Both the position numbers and the translations under genes were made by a program. This document shows, in pieces, positions 5,917 to 12,399 of a stretch of 12,399 nt of DNA (its first letter is position 1; each line of letters begins with the position of its first letter). The stretch is taken from positions 1 through 12,399 of the forward strand of contig DASTAE010000229.1 of NCBI GenBank assembly GCA_035712985.1, read 5' to 3'. The notes under the pieces were generated by a model. That model did not search any database, was not told the DNA's origin, and worked only from the letters and a program-made list of their open reading frames with translations. Source of the DNA: Actinospica sp035712985 (lineage in GTDB: Bacteria; Actinomycetota; Actinomycetes; Streptomycetales; Catenulisporaceae).

Positions 5917-6083
5917 CGGCGCCGGATCATCCTGAAAGGAGTCTGAAGCGTTCTCGCAGTGAGACGTGCTCCGCACCCACGCGGGGCATGCCGGGTCCGC
6001 GCAGCCCGGAACTCACGGACGCCCCGGGGAAGCCCAGGTCCGCGAACGGTGTCCTTTCGCCACCCACAGAAAGGTACTGACGC

Positions 6084-7097
6084 GTGAATACAGAGACCGT
6101 CGAGCCGCAGCACGGCGGCTCCACCGACGTATTGAGCCGGTCCGAGGAAGCGGTCTACCTCGGGCTGTGCCGCAAGGGCGCCGCGAGCGCCGAGGAACTG
6201 GCCGAGGCCGAGGCGCTGAGCCTGGACACCGTCTTCCAGGCGCTGCTCGGCCTGCGGATCAAGGGGCTGGTCCGCGGGCCCGGCCTGGACGGGCGGGCCA
6301 CCTGGTCCGCGCTGGCCCCCGATCTGGCCCTGGAGGGCGCGCTGGCCCGCCGCGAGCGCTCCGAGCGGACCGCGCGCGATTCGCTCACCCGACTGCTGGA
6401 CGGCTACCTGCGCGAGCGCGGACAGCGCGATCCGGTGGCGGCCGGACTGGTCGAGGTGGTCACCGGGCTCGAGAGCATCGGCGAGGTGTGGGCGACGCTG
6501 CAGGCGAGCGCGCGCACCTCCGTCGACGTCTTCGACAAGCCCCCTTTCGTCCAGGCGGACGACGAGGAGCCGGTCTCCGAACTCGACATGCTGGCGCGCG
6601 GGGTCAAGGCGCGCGGGGTCTACGAGCGGGCCTCGCTGCTCGATCCGGCCAAGCTCGCCGAGGTGCAGGAGATGATCGCGGCGGGGGAGACGGCGGTGAT
6701 GGTTCCGGAACTGCCTTTCAAGCTGGCCGTGGTCGACCGGCGCCGGGCGCTGCTTCCGCTCGGCGACGGGACCGAGCTCACCGCCGCGCTCATCGTGCGC
6801 CCCTCCCCGCTGCTCGACGCCCTCATCGAGGTCTTCGAGACGCAGTGGGCCAAGGGCATGCCGGTGCCCAGGACGGCGGGCCGCGAGTCCGCCCCGGAGG
6901 CCCCGGCCGAGGGGCGCACGGCCTGGGAGGGGCTGCTCACCATGCTGTCCGCCGGGATGACCGACGAGGCGATCGCCCGGCAGCTGGGCGTCTCGGCGCG
7001 CACCGTGCAGCGGCGGATCAGCGATCTGATGGAGACGCTCGGCTCCCGCAACCGCTTCCAGGCGGGGGTGCAGGCGGTCCGGCACGGGCTGCTCTGA
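6084..7097 (+). CDS. LuxR-family transcriptional regulator with N-terminal TrmB-like helix-turn-helix region
   Basis: A 337-residue cytoplasmic regulator. The C-terminus carries a LuxR/GerE DNA-binding domain (283-337): the helix-turn-helix MTDEAIARQLGVSARTVQRR (292-311) is followed by the conserved helix ISDLMETLGSRNRFQAGVQA. Residues 17-80 resemble a winged helix (LSRSEEAVYLGLCRKGAASA, then LDTVFQALLGLRIKGLVRG) as in TrmB-like and many actinomycete two-part regulators. The middle (about 120-240) would be the sensing or phospholipase-D-like effector region often found in that group. There is no receiver domain, so it is not a classic response regulator. The start is GTG with AGAAAGG (6068-6074) 9 bases before it. 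It is divergent from the lipoprotein/beta-helix pair, its likely target, and converges with the cys operon across a hairpin. Confidence 0.85.
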   Translation: MNTETVEPQHGGSTDVLSRSEEAVYLGLCRKGAASAEELAEAEALSLDTVFQALLGLRIKGLVRGPGLDGRATWSALAPDLALEGALARRERSERTARDSLTRLLDGYLRERGQRDPVAAGLVEVVTGLESIGEVWATLQASARTSVDVFDKPPFVQADDEEPVSELDMLARGVKARGVYERASLLDPAKLAEVQEMIAAGETAVMVPELPFKLAVVDRRRALLPLGDGTELTAALIVRPSPLLDALIEVFETQWAKGMPVPRTAGRESAPEAPAEGRTAWEGLLTMLSAGMTDEAIARQLGVSARTVQRRISDLMETLGSRNRFQAGVQAVRHGLL

Positions 7098-7108
7098 ACA
7101 CGGGTTCC

Positions 7109-7150
7109 GCGGCATCGGCTCAGGCTCGTCCCAGCCCGCGCCGATGCCGC
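7109..7150. terminator. Bidirectional terminator hairpin between the LuxR gene and the cys operon
   Basis: GCGGCATCGGC (7109-7119) and GCCGATGCCGC (7140-7150) are perfect 11-bp complements. The 20-base loop holds a nested 4-bp stem (GGCT 7123-7126 with AGCC 7133-7136). It starts 11 bases after the LuxR stop codon, and its right arm encodes the last residues of the permease, whose stop codon is at 7120-7122. The symmetric hairpin at a convergent junction with 22 bases between stop codons makes a shared terminator the best reading. Confidence 0.7.
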
Positions 7151-8004
7151 AGCCGGCGCTCGACCGGCGCGAAACCGAGCACGTTCACCAGCACGCCGAG
7201 GCCGAGGATCAGCAGGACCGTGGCGAAGGCCAGCGCCATGTCCTGGTTCTCCCTGGCCAGCTCCAGGGTCTGGCCGATCCCGGGGCCGAGCGTCGGCGAG
7301 ACGGCGATCAGCTCGGCGGCCATCAGCGAGCGCCAGGAGAAGGCCCAGCCCTGCTTGAGCCCCGACACGTACGCGGGCAGCGCGGCGGGCAGCAGCACCC
7401 GCCGCACCAGCACGAGTCCGCGCGCGCCGAGGTTGCCGCCGACGCTGCGGAAGATCGGCGGGACCTGGTCGATGCCGTCGATCAGCCCGATGGTCACGGA
7501 CGGCACGGCGCCGAGCAGCATCACCGTGTAGATCGTCGCCGGGGTGATGCCGAACCACATGATCGCGATCGGCACCCAGGCCACGGACGGCAGGTTCTGC
7601 AGCCCGGACAGCAGCGGAGCCACCGCCGAGCGCAGGGTCCGACTGCCCGCGGCGGCCAGCCCGATCAGCGTGCCGAGCAGCACGGAGGCGCCGTAGCCGA
7701 TGACCGCGCGGGAGACCGAGCCCCAGAGAGCGGTGCCGATCCCGTAGCGCGTCCAGTCGCCGAGCAGCGCGTCGTACACGTCGCCCGGACCCGGCAGCAC
7801 CCAGCCCGGTTTGACCTGCGCGAGCACCAGCAGGTTCCACAGGCCGAGCAGCGCGGCCGCCGCGAGCACCGGGGGCAGCAGGACCCGCAGCAGCCGGCGC
7901 AGCGGCTCGGCGCGCGGCGCCCGCGTCGTCTCCAGCGCGTCCAGGCCGGCCTCGAGCGTGGCCAGGTCGCGCTGCGCCGGGATCCGGGGCGACTGCTCAG
8001 GCAT
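7120..8004 (-). CDS. ABC transporter permease, SsuC/TauC-like
   Basis: A 294-residue inner-membrane permease of the binding-protein-dependent nitrate/sulfonate/taurine type. After a ~40-residue cytoplasmic N-tail, hydrophobic helices begin at about 42 (VLLPPVLAAAALLGLWNLLV). WVLPGPGDVYDALL (68-81) and LQNLPSVAWVPIAIMWFG (135-152) are typical of SsuC/TauC. The EAA-type cytoplasmic loop, GGNLGARGLVLVRRVLLPAA (189-208), contacts the ATPase. The start ATG 8004 overlaps the ATPase stop by 8 bases, with GGGAGA 9 bases before it, so translation is coupled. It forms the membrane channel for the substrate delivered by the lipoprotein encoded at 8800-9876. The length is slightly more than the usual ~260 because of the N-tail. 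Confidence 0.85.
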   Translation of the reverse strand: MPEQSPRIPAQRDLATLEAGLDALETTRAPRAEPLRRLLRVLLPPVLAAAALLGLWNLLVLAQVKPGWVLPGPGDVYDALLGDWTRYGIGTALWGSVSRAVIGYGASVLLGTLIGLAAAGSRTLRSAVAPLLSGLQNLPSVAWVPIAIMWFGITPATIYTVMLLGAVPSVTIGLIDGIDQVPPIFRSVGGNLGARGLVLVRRVLLPAALPAYVSGLKQGWAFSWRSLMAAELIAVSPTLGPGIGQTLELARENQDMALAFATVLLILGLGVLVNVLGFAPVERRLRHRRGLGRA

Positions 8005-8803
8005 GGCGGCTGATCTCCCGTCGCAGCTCGGCGGTGATCTCGGCGGCCAGACCCGCGACGTTCGCGTCCTCGATCCGGCGCGGCTGCGGCAGGTCCACGG
8101 TCCACTCGCGGGCGACGCGGCCCGGCCGCGAGGACAGCAGGATCACGCGCTGGCCGAGCCGCACCGCCTCGCGGACGTTGTGGGTCACGAAGACGATCGC
8201 GAGCGGCCGGCCGGCCTGCGCGTTGCCCTGCCAGAGCGAGACCAGCTCCTCGTGCAGGACGTCGCGGGTGATCGCGTCGAGCGCGGCGAAGGGCTCGTCC
8301 ATCAGCAGCACCGCGGAGTTCTGCGCCAGCGCGCGCGCCATCGCGACGCGCTGGCGCATACCGCCGGACAGCTCGTGCACCCGCTTGTCCGCGGCGCCGT
8401 CCAGCCGGACCAGGCTCAGCAGCCGGCGCGCCTCCGCGCGCCGCTCGGCCTTCGGCACCTTGCGCAGCCGCAGCGCCAGCTCCACGTTCCCGGCGGCCGT
8501 CAGCCACGGGAACAGCGCACTCTCCTGGAACATCAGCGCCGCGTGCCCGCCGTCCACGGTGATCCGGCCGGAGCTCGGCGTGTCGAGCCCGGCGACCAGG
8601 TTCAGCAGCGTCGACTTGCCGCAGCCGGAAGCGCCGAGCACGCACAGCAGCTCGCCCGCCGCGACCTCGAGCCCGATGTCCTCGAGCACCGGGGCCTTGG
8701 CGTTGCCGAAGGTCTTGCCGACGCCCTCCAGCCGGACCGCCGGGGCCGCGGCCCCGGCGACCGGGCCCGGGGCCGAGCGTTCCAGGAAATCCGAAGTGGT
8801 CAT
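7997..8803 (-). CDS. ABC transporter ATP-binding protein, SsuB/TauB-like
   Basis: A 268-residue nucleotide-binding subunit with all catalytic motifs: Walker A GASGCGKST (57-65), Q-loop Gln93 in FQESALFPWL, signature LSGGM (145-149), Walker B AVLLMDEP (164-171), D-loop ALD (174-176) and switch His208 (VTHN). The order and sequence around them (ALFPWLTAAGNV, LSGGMRQRVAMARALA) fit the SsuB/TauB/NrtD group. It powers import through the permease downstream. ATG 8803 overlaps the stop of the binding-protein gene as ATGA (8800-8803). There is no clear Shine-Dalgarno, so translation probably depends on coupling. About 20 extra residues (Ala/Pro-rich) precede the conserved domain. Confidence 0.9.
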   Translation of the reverse strand: MTTSDFLERSAPGPVAGAAAPAVRLEGVGKTFGNAKAPVLEDIGLEVAAGELLCVLGASGCGKSTLLNLVAGLDTPSSGRITVDGGHAALMFQESALFPWLTAAGNVELALRLRKVPKAERRAEARRLLSLVRLDGAADKRVHELSGGMRQRVAMARALAQNSAVLLMDEPFAALDAITRDVLHEELVSLWQGNAQAGRPLAIVFVTHNVREAVRLGQRVILLSSRPGRVAREWTVDLPQPRRIEDANVAGLAAEITAELRREISRHA

Positions 8804-9876
8804 GAGAGAACACCGAGTCCGTCCGCGCTCACCGTCGGCTGCCGGGCCGCCGCGAGCGCATCGTCGAGAGCGGAGAGGTCGTAGATCCCGGATATCCGGG
8901 TGCTGCCCTTGGCCAGGCCGACCGCCACGGCGTTCCGCAGGTCGGTGCGCAGGCTGGCGGCGATCGGGTCGTTGGTGACCGACTGCTCGCTCCACGCGCG
9001 GGCGAGCACGGCCGGTTCCAGCCGGACGCCGCTGAGCCGGGCGACCTCGGACTCGGCCAGCAGTTCGGCCTGCGCCGGGTGCCCGGTGATCCACGCGTTC
9101 GCGGCGAGCTGGCCGTCGATCAGTTCCCTGACGGTCTGCGGGTGCGCGGCCAGGTAGTCGCTGCGCACGACCAGGACCGTGGTGGCGAAGCGCCCCTGCG
9201 GCCAGAGGGAGCGCTCGTCCACGAGCACGTGCCCGCCGCCGTCGAGGACCAGCCGCGAGGCCCAGGGCTCGGGCACCCAGGCCCCGGCGATCCGGCCGGT
9301 GCGCAGCAGCGAGAGCGTGGTGGCGTTGCTGCTCGGCTCGACGTTCACCGCGCCGGTGCCCTGCAGCGAGGTCGCGAAGCCCTGCTTCAGCAGCCAGGAG
9401 CGCAGCGCGATGTCCTGGGTGTTGCCGAGCTGCGGGTCGGCGAGGGTCTTGCCGCGCAGGTCCGCGGCGCTGGTGATGCCCGGCGCGACGACGAGCTCCG
9501 CGCCGCCGGACTCCGCGCCCGCGACGATCTCCAGGCCGGAGCCGTGCGAGGCGGTGTAGGCGCTGAGCGCGGAGGACGGTCCGACGTACGCGGCGTCCAG
9601 CTGGCCGGACAGCAGCGCCGTCATCTCGGTCGGGCCGTCCGCGAAGATGTCGGTGCCGAGCTTCGCCGAGCCCAGATACGAGCCGTAGAAGCCCTTGGCG
9701 ACGCCGATCAGCGCGGTGCTGTGGGTGAGGTTCGCGAAATAGCCGAGACGCAGCGACGCGGCCGGGGCCGTGCCGACCTGGGCGGCCGCCGAGGGCTCCA
9801 TCTGCGCGGCGTGCGCGCAGCCCCCGAGCAGCCCGAGCAGCACGGCGCCGAGCGCGACCCGCTTCCCCAGCCTCAC
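8800..9876 (-). CDS. ABC transporter substrate-binding lipoprotein, SsuA/TauA-like
   Basis: A 358-residue exported lipoprotein. A short basic start and hydrophobic stretch end in the lipobox LLGG-Cys20. The mature domain begins SLRLGYFANLTHSTALIGVA (41-60) and contains GPTEMTALLSGQLDAAYVGP (81-100), the conserved core of the nitrate/sulfonate/taurine-binding (NMT1/SsuA-like) family. It would capture a sulfur compound outside the membrane and deliver it to the permease. The start is GTG, overlapping the cysN stop as GTGA (9873-9876). Its place directly behind cysN points to sulfate, taurine or an alkanesulfonate as substrate. No desulfonating enzyme (SsuD or TauD) is in the window, so the substrate stays open. 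Confidence 0.85.
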   Translation of the reverse strand: MRLGKRVALGAVLLGLLGGCAHAAQMEPSAAAQVGTAPAASLRLGYFANLTHSTALIGVAKGFYGSYLGSAKLGTDIFADGPTEMTALLSGQLDAAYVGPSSALSAYTASHGSGLEIVAGAESGGAELVVAPGITSAADLRGKTLADPQLGNTQDIALRSWLLKQGFATSLQGTGAVNVEPSSNATTLSLLRTGRIAGAWVPEPWASRLVLDGGGHVLVDERSLWPQGRFATTVLVVRSDYLAAHPQTVRELIDGQLAANAWITGHPAQAELLAESEVARLSGVRLEPAVLARAWSEQSVTNDPIAASLRTDLRNAVAVGLAKGSTRISGIYDLSALDDALAAARQPTVSADGLGVLS

Positions 9877-11147
9877 AACCGGCCGCCGATCAGGCCCGCG
9901 GTGAGGGTGTCGCCGTTTCCGGGGTCGATCAGCAGGAAGGACCCGGTGTGCCGGTTGGCCTCGTAGTCGTCCGCGGCGATCGGATCGGCGGTCTTGAGCG
10001 TGATGCGGGCGATGTCGTTGGCGCGCAACAGATCCGGGCTGGTGGTGGCCGCGAGCGTCTCGACGTCGATCCGGTGCACGAGCTCCGTGACCATCGCCTG
10101 CACGGTGCGCGTGGTGTGCCGCAGCAGCACCCGGTCGCCGAGGCGCAGCGGGCGTTCGGCGAGGTGGCAGACGGTGGCGGTCAGCTCCCGGGTGGGCTCC
10201 GGAGCCGAGCCGGCCGCCGCGATCAGCTCGCCGCGGGACACGTCCACGTCGTCCGCGAGCCGGACCGTGACCGACTGCGGCGCGAAGGCCTCGGCCACCG
10301 GGTGCCCGGCGACGTCGATCCCCGCGATCGTGCTGCGGCGGTTCGACGGCAGCACCACGACCTCGTCCCCGGGACGCAGCACGCCGGAGACGAGCTGGCC
10401 CGCGTAGCCGCGGTAGTCGTGCTCGCCGACCCGGATCACGTACTGCACCGGGAAGCGCACCGCCTGTTCCGCGGGATCGGGCGCGGGCGGCACCTCCTCG
10501 AGGTGCTGCAGGAAGGTCGGACCCTGGTACCAGTCCATGGCGGCGGACGGTTCCACGACGTTGTCCCCGCGCAGCGCGCTGATCGGGATCGAGGTCGGGT
10601 CGTCCACGCCGAGCCGCTCGAGGTAGCGCTCGAAGTCCGCGGAGATCTCGGCGTACACGTCCTTGTCGAAGCCGACCAGGTCCATCTTGTTGACCAGCAG
10701 CACGATCTGCGGCACGCGCAGCAGCGCCGCGACGGCCGCGTGCCGCCGGGTCTGCTCGACCACGCCGTGCCGGGCGTCCACCAGGATCACGGCCAGCTGC
10801 GCGGTCGAGGCGCCGGTGACCATGTTCCTGGTGTACTGCACGTGCCCCGGCGTGTCGGCCAGGATGAACCGGCGCGTGGCCGTGGCGAAGTAGCGGTAGG
10901 CGACGTCGATGGTGATGCCCTGCTCCCGCTCGGCGCGCAGGCCGTCGGTCAGCAGGGCCAGGTCCGGGGCGGAGAGTCCGCGTTCGCGGGAGGCGCGCTC
11001 GACGGCGGCGAGCTGGTCCGGCATCACGACCCGCAGGTCGTGCAGCAGCCGGCCGACCAGCGTCGACTTCCCGTCGTCCACGGAACCGGCGGTGGCCAGT
11101 CGGAGCAGCGTCCCGGTGTCCAGGGCGGGATCTTGAAGCGTGGTCAT
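9873..11147 (-). CDS. cysN: Sulfate adenylyltransferase subunit 1 (ATP sulfurylase GTPase)
   Basis: A 424-residue elongation-factor-like GTPase that drives APS formation by CysD. G1 is GSVDDGKST (21-29); the switch I region is EREQGITIDVAYRYF (73-87); G3 is DTPGH (98-102); G4 is NKMD (153-156). C-terminal beta-barrel domains follow (GQLVSGVLRPGDEVVVLPSN and beyond). There is no APS-kinase (CysC) domain fused at the C-terminus, unlike the CysNC proteins of mycobacteria. The start ATG 11147 lies 2 bases after the cysD stop, with GAGGGG about 11 bases upstream inside the end of cysD. The stop overlaps the binding-protein start. CysD and CysN act as a complex in the cytoplasm. Confidence 0.95.
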   Translation of the reverse strand: MTTLQDPALDTGTLLRLATAGSVDDGKSTLVGRLLHDLRVVMPDQLAAVERASRERGLSAPDLALLTDGLRAEREQGITIDVAYRYFATATRRFILADTPGHVQYTRNMVTGASTAQLAVILVDARHGVVEQTRRHAAVAALLRVPQIVLLVNKMDLVGFDKDVYAEISADFERYLERLGVDDPTSIPISALRGDNVVEPSAAMDWYQGPTFLQHLEEVPPAPDPAEQAVRFPVQYVIRVGEHDYRGYAGQLVSGVLRPGDEVVVLPSNRRSTIAGIDVAGHPVAEAFAPQSVTVRLADDVDVSRGELIAAAGSAPEPTRELTATVCHLAERPLRLGDRVLLRHTTRTVQAMVTELVHRIDVETLAATTSPDLLRANDIARITLKTADPIAADDYEANRHTGSFLLIDPGNGDTLTAGLIGGRL

Positions 11148-11149
11148 CT

Positions 11150-12058
11150 CTAGAAGTACCCCTCGCGTTTGCGGTCTTCCATGGCCGCTTCGGACATGCG
11201 GTCGTCGGCTCGGCTGGCGCCGCGCTCGGTGAGTGTGGAGGCGCCGATCTCGGCGATGACGTCGCCGACGCTCCGGGCCTCGGACTCGACGGCGCCGGTG
11301 CAGGACATGTCGCCGACGGTCCGGTAGCGCACCGAGCGGATCTCGACCGGCTCGCCCTCCCGGGGCCCGCCCCAGGCGCCCGGGGCCAACCACATGCCGC
11401 CCCGCCGGAAGACCTCGCGCCGGTGGGCGAAGTAGATCGAGGGCAGCACGATCTCCTCCTGCCCGATGTACTGCCAGACGTCGAGCTCGGTCCAGTTGCT
11501 CAGCGGGAACACGCGGACGTGCTCGCCGGGCCGGTGCCTGCCGTTGTACAGCGACCACAGCTCGGGCCGCTGGCGGCGCGGGTCCCACTGGCCGAACTCG
11601 TCGCGCAGCGAGAAGACCCGCTCCTTCGCGCGGGCCTTCTCCTCGTCGCGGCGGCCGCCGCCGAAGACGACGTCGAAGCGGTTGTCCCGGATGGCGTCGA
11701 GCAGCGGCACGGTCTGCAGCGGGTTGCGGGTGCCGTCGGGGCGCTCGTGCAGGCGGCCTTCGTCGATGTACTGCTGGACGTGGGCGACCAGCAGGCGCAC
11801 GCCGGCCTTCGCGGCGGCCATGTCCCGGTAGGTGAGAACCTCCGGGAAGTTGTGACCCGTGTCCACGTGCAGCACGGGGAAGGGGATCGGGGCGGGGGCG
11901 AAGGCGCGGGCGGCCAGGTGCAGCATGACGATCGAGTCCTTGCCGCCGGAGAACAGCAGCACTGGACGTTCGAACTCTGCGACGGCCTCGCGGAAGATGT
12001 GCACGGCCTCGGCCTCCAGCACGCCGAGGTGGCTGAGCGCGTGATCTGCCGTCCTCAT
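11150..12058 (-). CDS. cysD: Sulfate adenylyltransferase subunit 2 (ATP sulfurylase catalytic subunit)
   Basis: A 302-residue enzyme that makes APS and pyrophosphate from ATP and sulfate. It has the PP-loop SGGKDS (37-42), HVDTGHNFPEV (64-74), an Arg/Lys-rich activity region (FGGGRRDEEKARAKERVFSL), and the family segment VFPLSNWTELDVWQYI. The C-terminus EDRKREGYF is typical of CysD. The length matches the family (about 300). ATG 12058 overlaps the cysH stop as ATGA (12055-12058), so cysH and cysD are translationally coupled. cysC, which commonly sits between cysH and cysD in Streptomyces, is absent here. Confidence 0.95.
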   Translation of the reverse strand: MRTADHALSHLGVLEAEAVHIFREAVAEFERPVLLFSGGKDSIVMLHLAARAFAPAPIPFPVLHVDTGHNFPEVLTYRDMAAAKAGVRLLVAHVQQYIDEGRLHERPDGTRNPLQTVPLLDAIRDNRFDVVFGGGRRDEEKARAKERVFSLRDEFGQWDPRRQRPELWSLYNGRHRPGEHVRVFPLSNWTELDVWQYIGQEEIVLPSIYFAHRREVFRRGGMWLAPGAWGGPREGEPVEIRSVRYRTVGDMSCTGAVESEARSVGDVIAEIGASTLTERGASRADDRMSEAAMEDRKREGYF

Positions 12059-12399
12059 GTGTGCAGTCCGCACTCGGTCTTGGCGAATCCGGCCCAGCGG
12101 CCCGCGCGCGGGTCCTCGCCGGGCGCGGTGCGCCGGGTGCACGGCTCGCAGCCGATCGAGGTGTATCCGTCCTGGAAGAGCGGGTTGACCAGCACGCCGT
12201 GCCTCTCGACGTACTCCTGCACGTCCTCGTCGTTCCACGCGGCGAGCGGCGAGATCTTGACCATGCCGCGCTTGGCGTCGAAGTCCACGACCCGGATGTC
12301 CTTGCGGGTCGGCGCGTCCACCCGGCGCATCCCGTTGATCCAGGCGGTGTACGGGGCCAGGCCCCGCTCCAGCGGCTCGACCTTGCGCAGCGCGCAGCA
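12055..12399 (-). CDS. cysH: Adenylylsulfate/phosphoadenylylsulfate reductase, C-terminal part (5' end outside window)
   Basis: The last 114 residues of CysH, entering from the right edge. The in-window part begins CCALRKVEPL, contains VKISPLAAWNDEDVQEYV, and ends GYTSIGCEPCTRR, GEDPRAGRWAGF and KTECGLHT. The two cysteine pairs (CC and C-x2-C) bind the [4Fe-4S] cluster of the APS-reductase type, and the Cys in KTECGLH is the catalytic cysteine. It reduces APS (or PAPS) to sulfite with thioredoxin as electron donor. The Fe-S type usually prefers APS, which is the direct product of the CysD-CysN complex encoded next to it. Its stop overlaps the cysD start. It is the first gene of the operon seen here; more upstream genes and the promoter may lie outside the window. 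Confidence 0.93.
   Translation of the reverse strand, partial: CCALRKVEPLERGLAPYTAWINGMRRVDAPTRKDIRVVDFDAKRGMVKISPLAAWNDEDVQEYVERHGVLVNPLFQDGYTSIGCEPCTRRTAPGEDPRAGRWAGFAKTECGLHT

Noticed and set aside
5959..6087. 42-codon frame starting GTG and overlapping the LuxR start as GTGA, a possible leader peptide
   Set aside because: No Shine-Dalgarno at a usable distance and a Arg/Pro/Ala/Gly-rich product. The overlap alone does not support translation.
5910..7115. Open frames of 400-520 codons overlapping the LuxR-type gene on both strands
   Set aside because: Composition is skewed to Arg/Gly/Pro/His and no family pattern is present; the LuxR frame ends in a clear DNA-binding domain.
9948..11153. 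401-codon plus-strand open frame opposite cysN
   Set aside because: A shadow of cysN, with no recognisable domain.
1..12399. RNA genes, CRISPR arrays, insertion sequences, prophage, toxin-antitoxin or defence genes
   Set aside because: No tRNA-like cloverleaf, regularly spaced repeat, transposase, integrase or known defence motif was found on either strand by reading.

Overview
The window is high-GC DNA with the strong G/C third-position bias and dense, coupled operons of an actinomycete (Actinomycetota, Streptomyces-like or a relative such as Catenulispora/Actinospica; the exact genus cannot be told from the sequence). GTG starts, weak or absent Shine-Dalgarno sequences in coupled genes, and terminators without U-tracts fit this.

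Layout. (1) 1-607: the 3' end of a probable FAD-dependent monooxygenase, then a broken GNAT acetyltransferase whose second half is replaced by G/C-rich sequence with a perfect 12-bp inverted repeat. (2) 679-1947, plus strand: a complete MFS exporter with a strong ribosome-binding site and, just upstream, a GntR-type palindrome. (3) 1948-2224: a convergent intergenic stretch with two hairpins and a cluster of G-tracts. (4) 5793-2225, minus strand: four genes read as lipoprotein, Tat-exported pectate-lyase-fold protein, 88-residue Cys-rich protein, and an atypical TetR-like regulator. The first two are clearly co-transcribable, the last two possibly so. (5) 6084-7097, plus strand: a regulator with an N-terminal winged-helix-like region and a C-terminal LuxR domain, divergent from the lipoprotein. 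(6) 12399-7120, minus strand: a sulfur-assimilation operon cysH-cysD-cysN followed by a lipoprotein/ATPase/permease ABC importer of the SsuABC/TauABC type. Every junction in it is a short overlap or a 2-nt gap. It converges on the LuxR gene, and an 11-bp perfect hairpin lies at the junction.

How they work together. CysD and CysN form ATP sulfurylase (sulfate to APS), and CysH, which keeps the double-Cys pairs of the iron-sulfur type, would reduce APS to sulfite. The importer would bring in a sulfur oxyanion or organosulfonate. No cysC (APS kinase) lies between cysH and cysD, which fits direct APS reduction. The lipoprotein and beta-helix protein look like an exported, cell-surface pair that may act on or bind a polysaccharide; the divergent LuxR-type protein is the natural candidate regulator. 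The least explained genes are the 88-residue Cys-rich protein, the TetR-like protein and the TIM-barrel-like lipoprotein. No RNA gene, CRISPR array, insertion sequence or prophage gene was seen.
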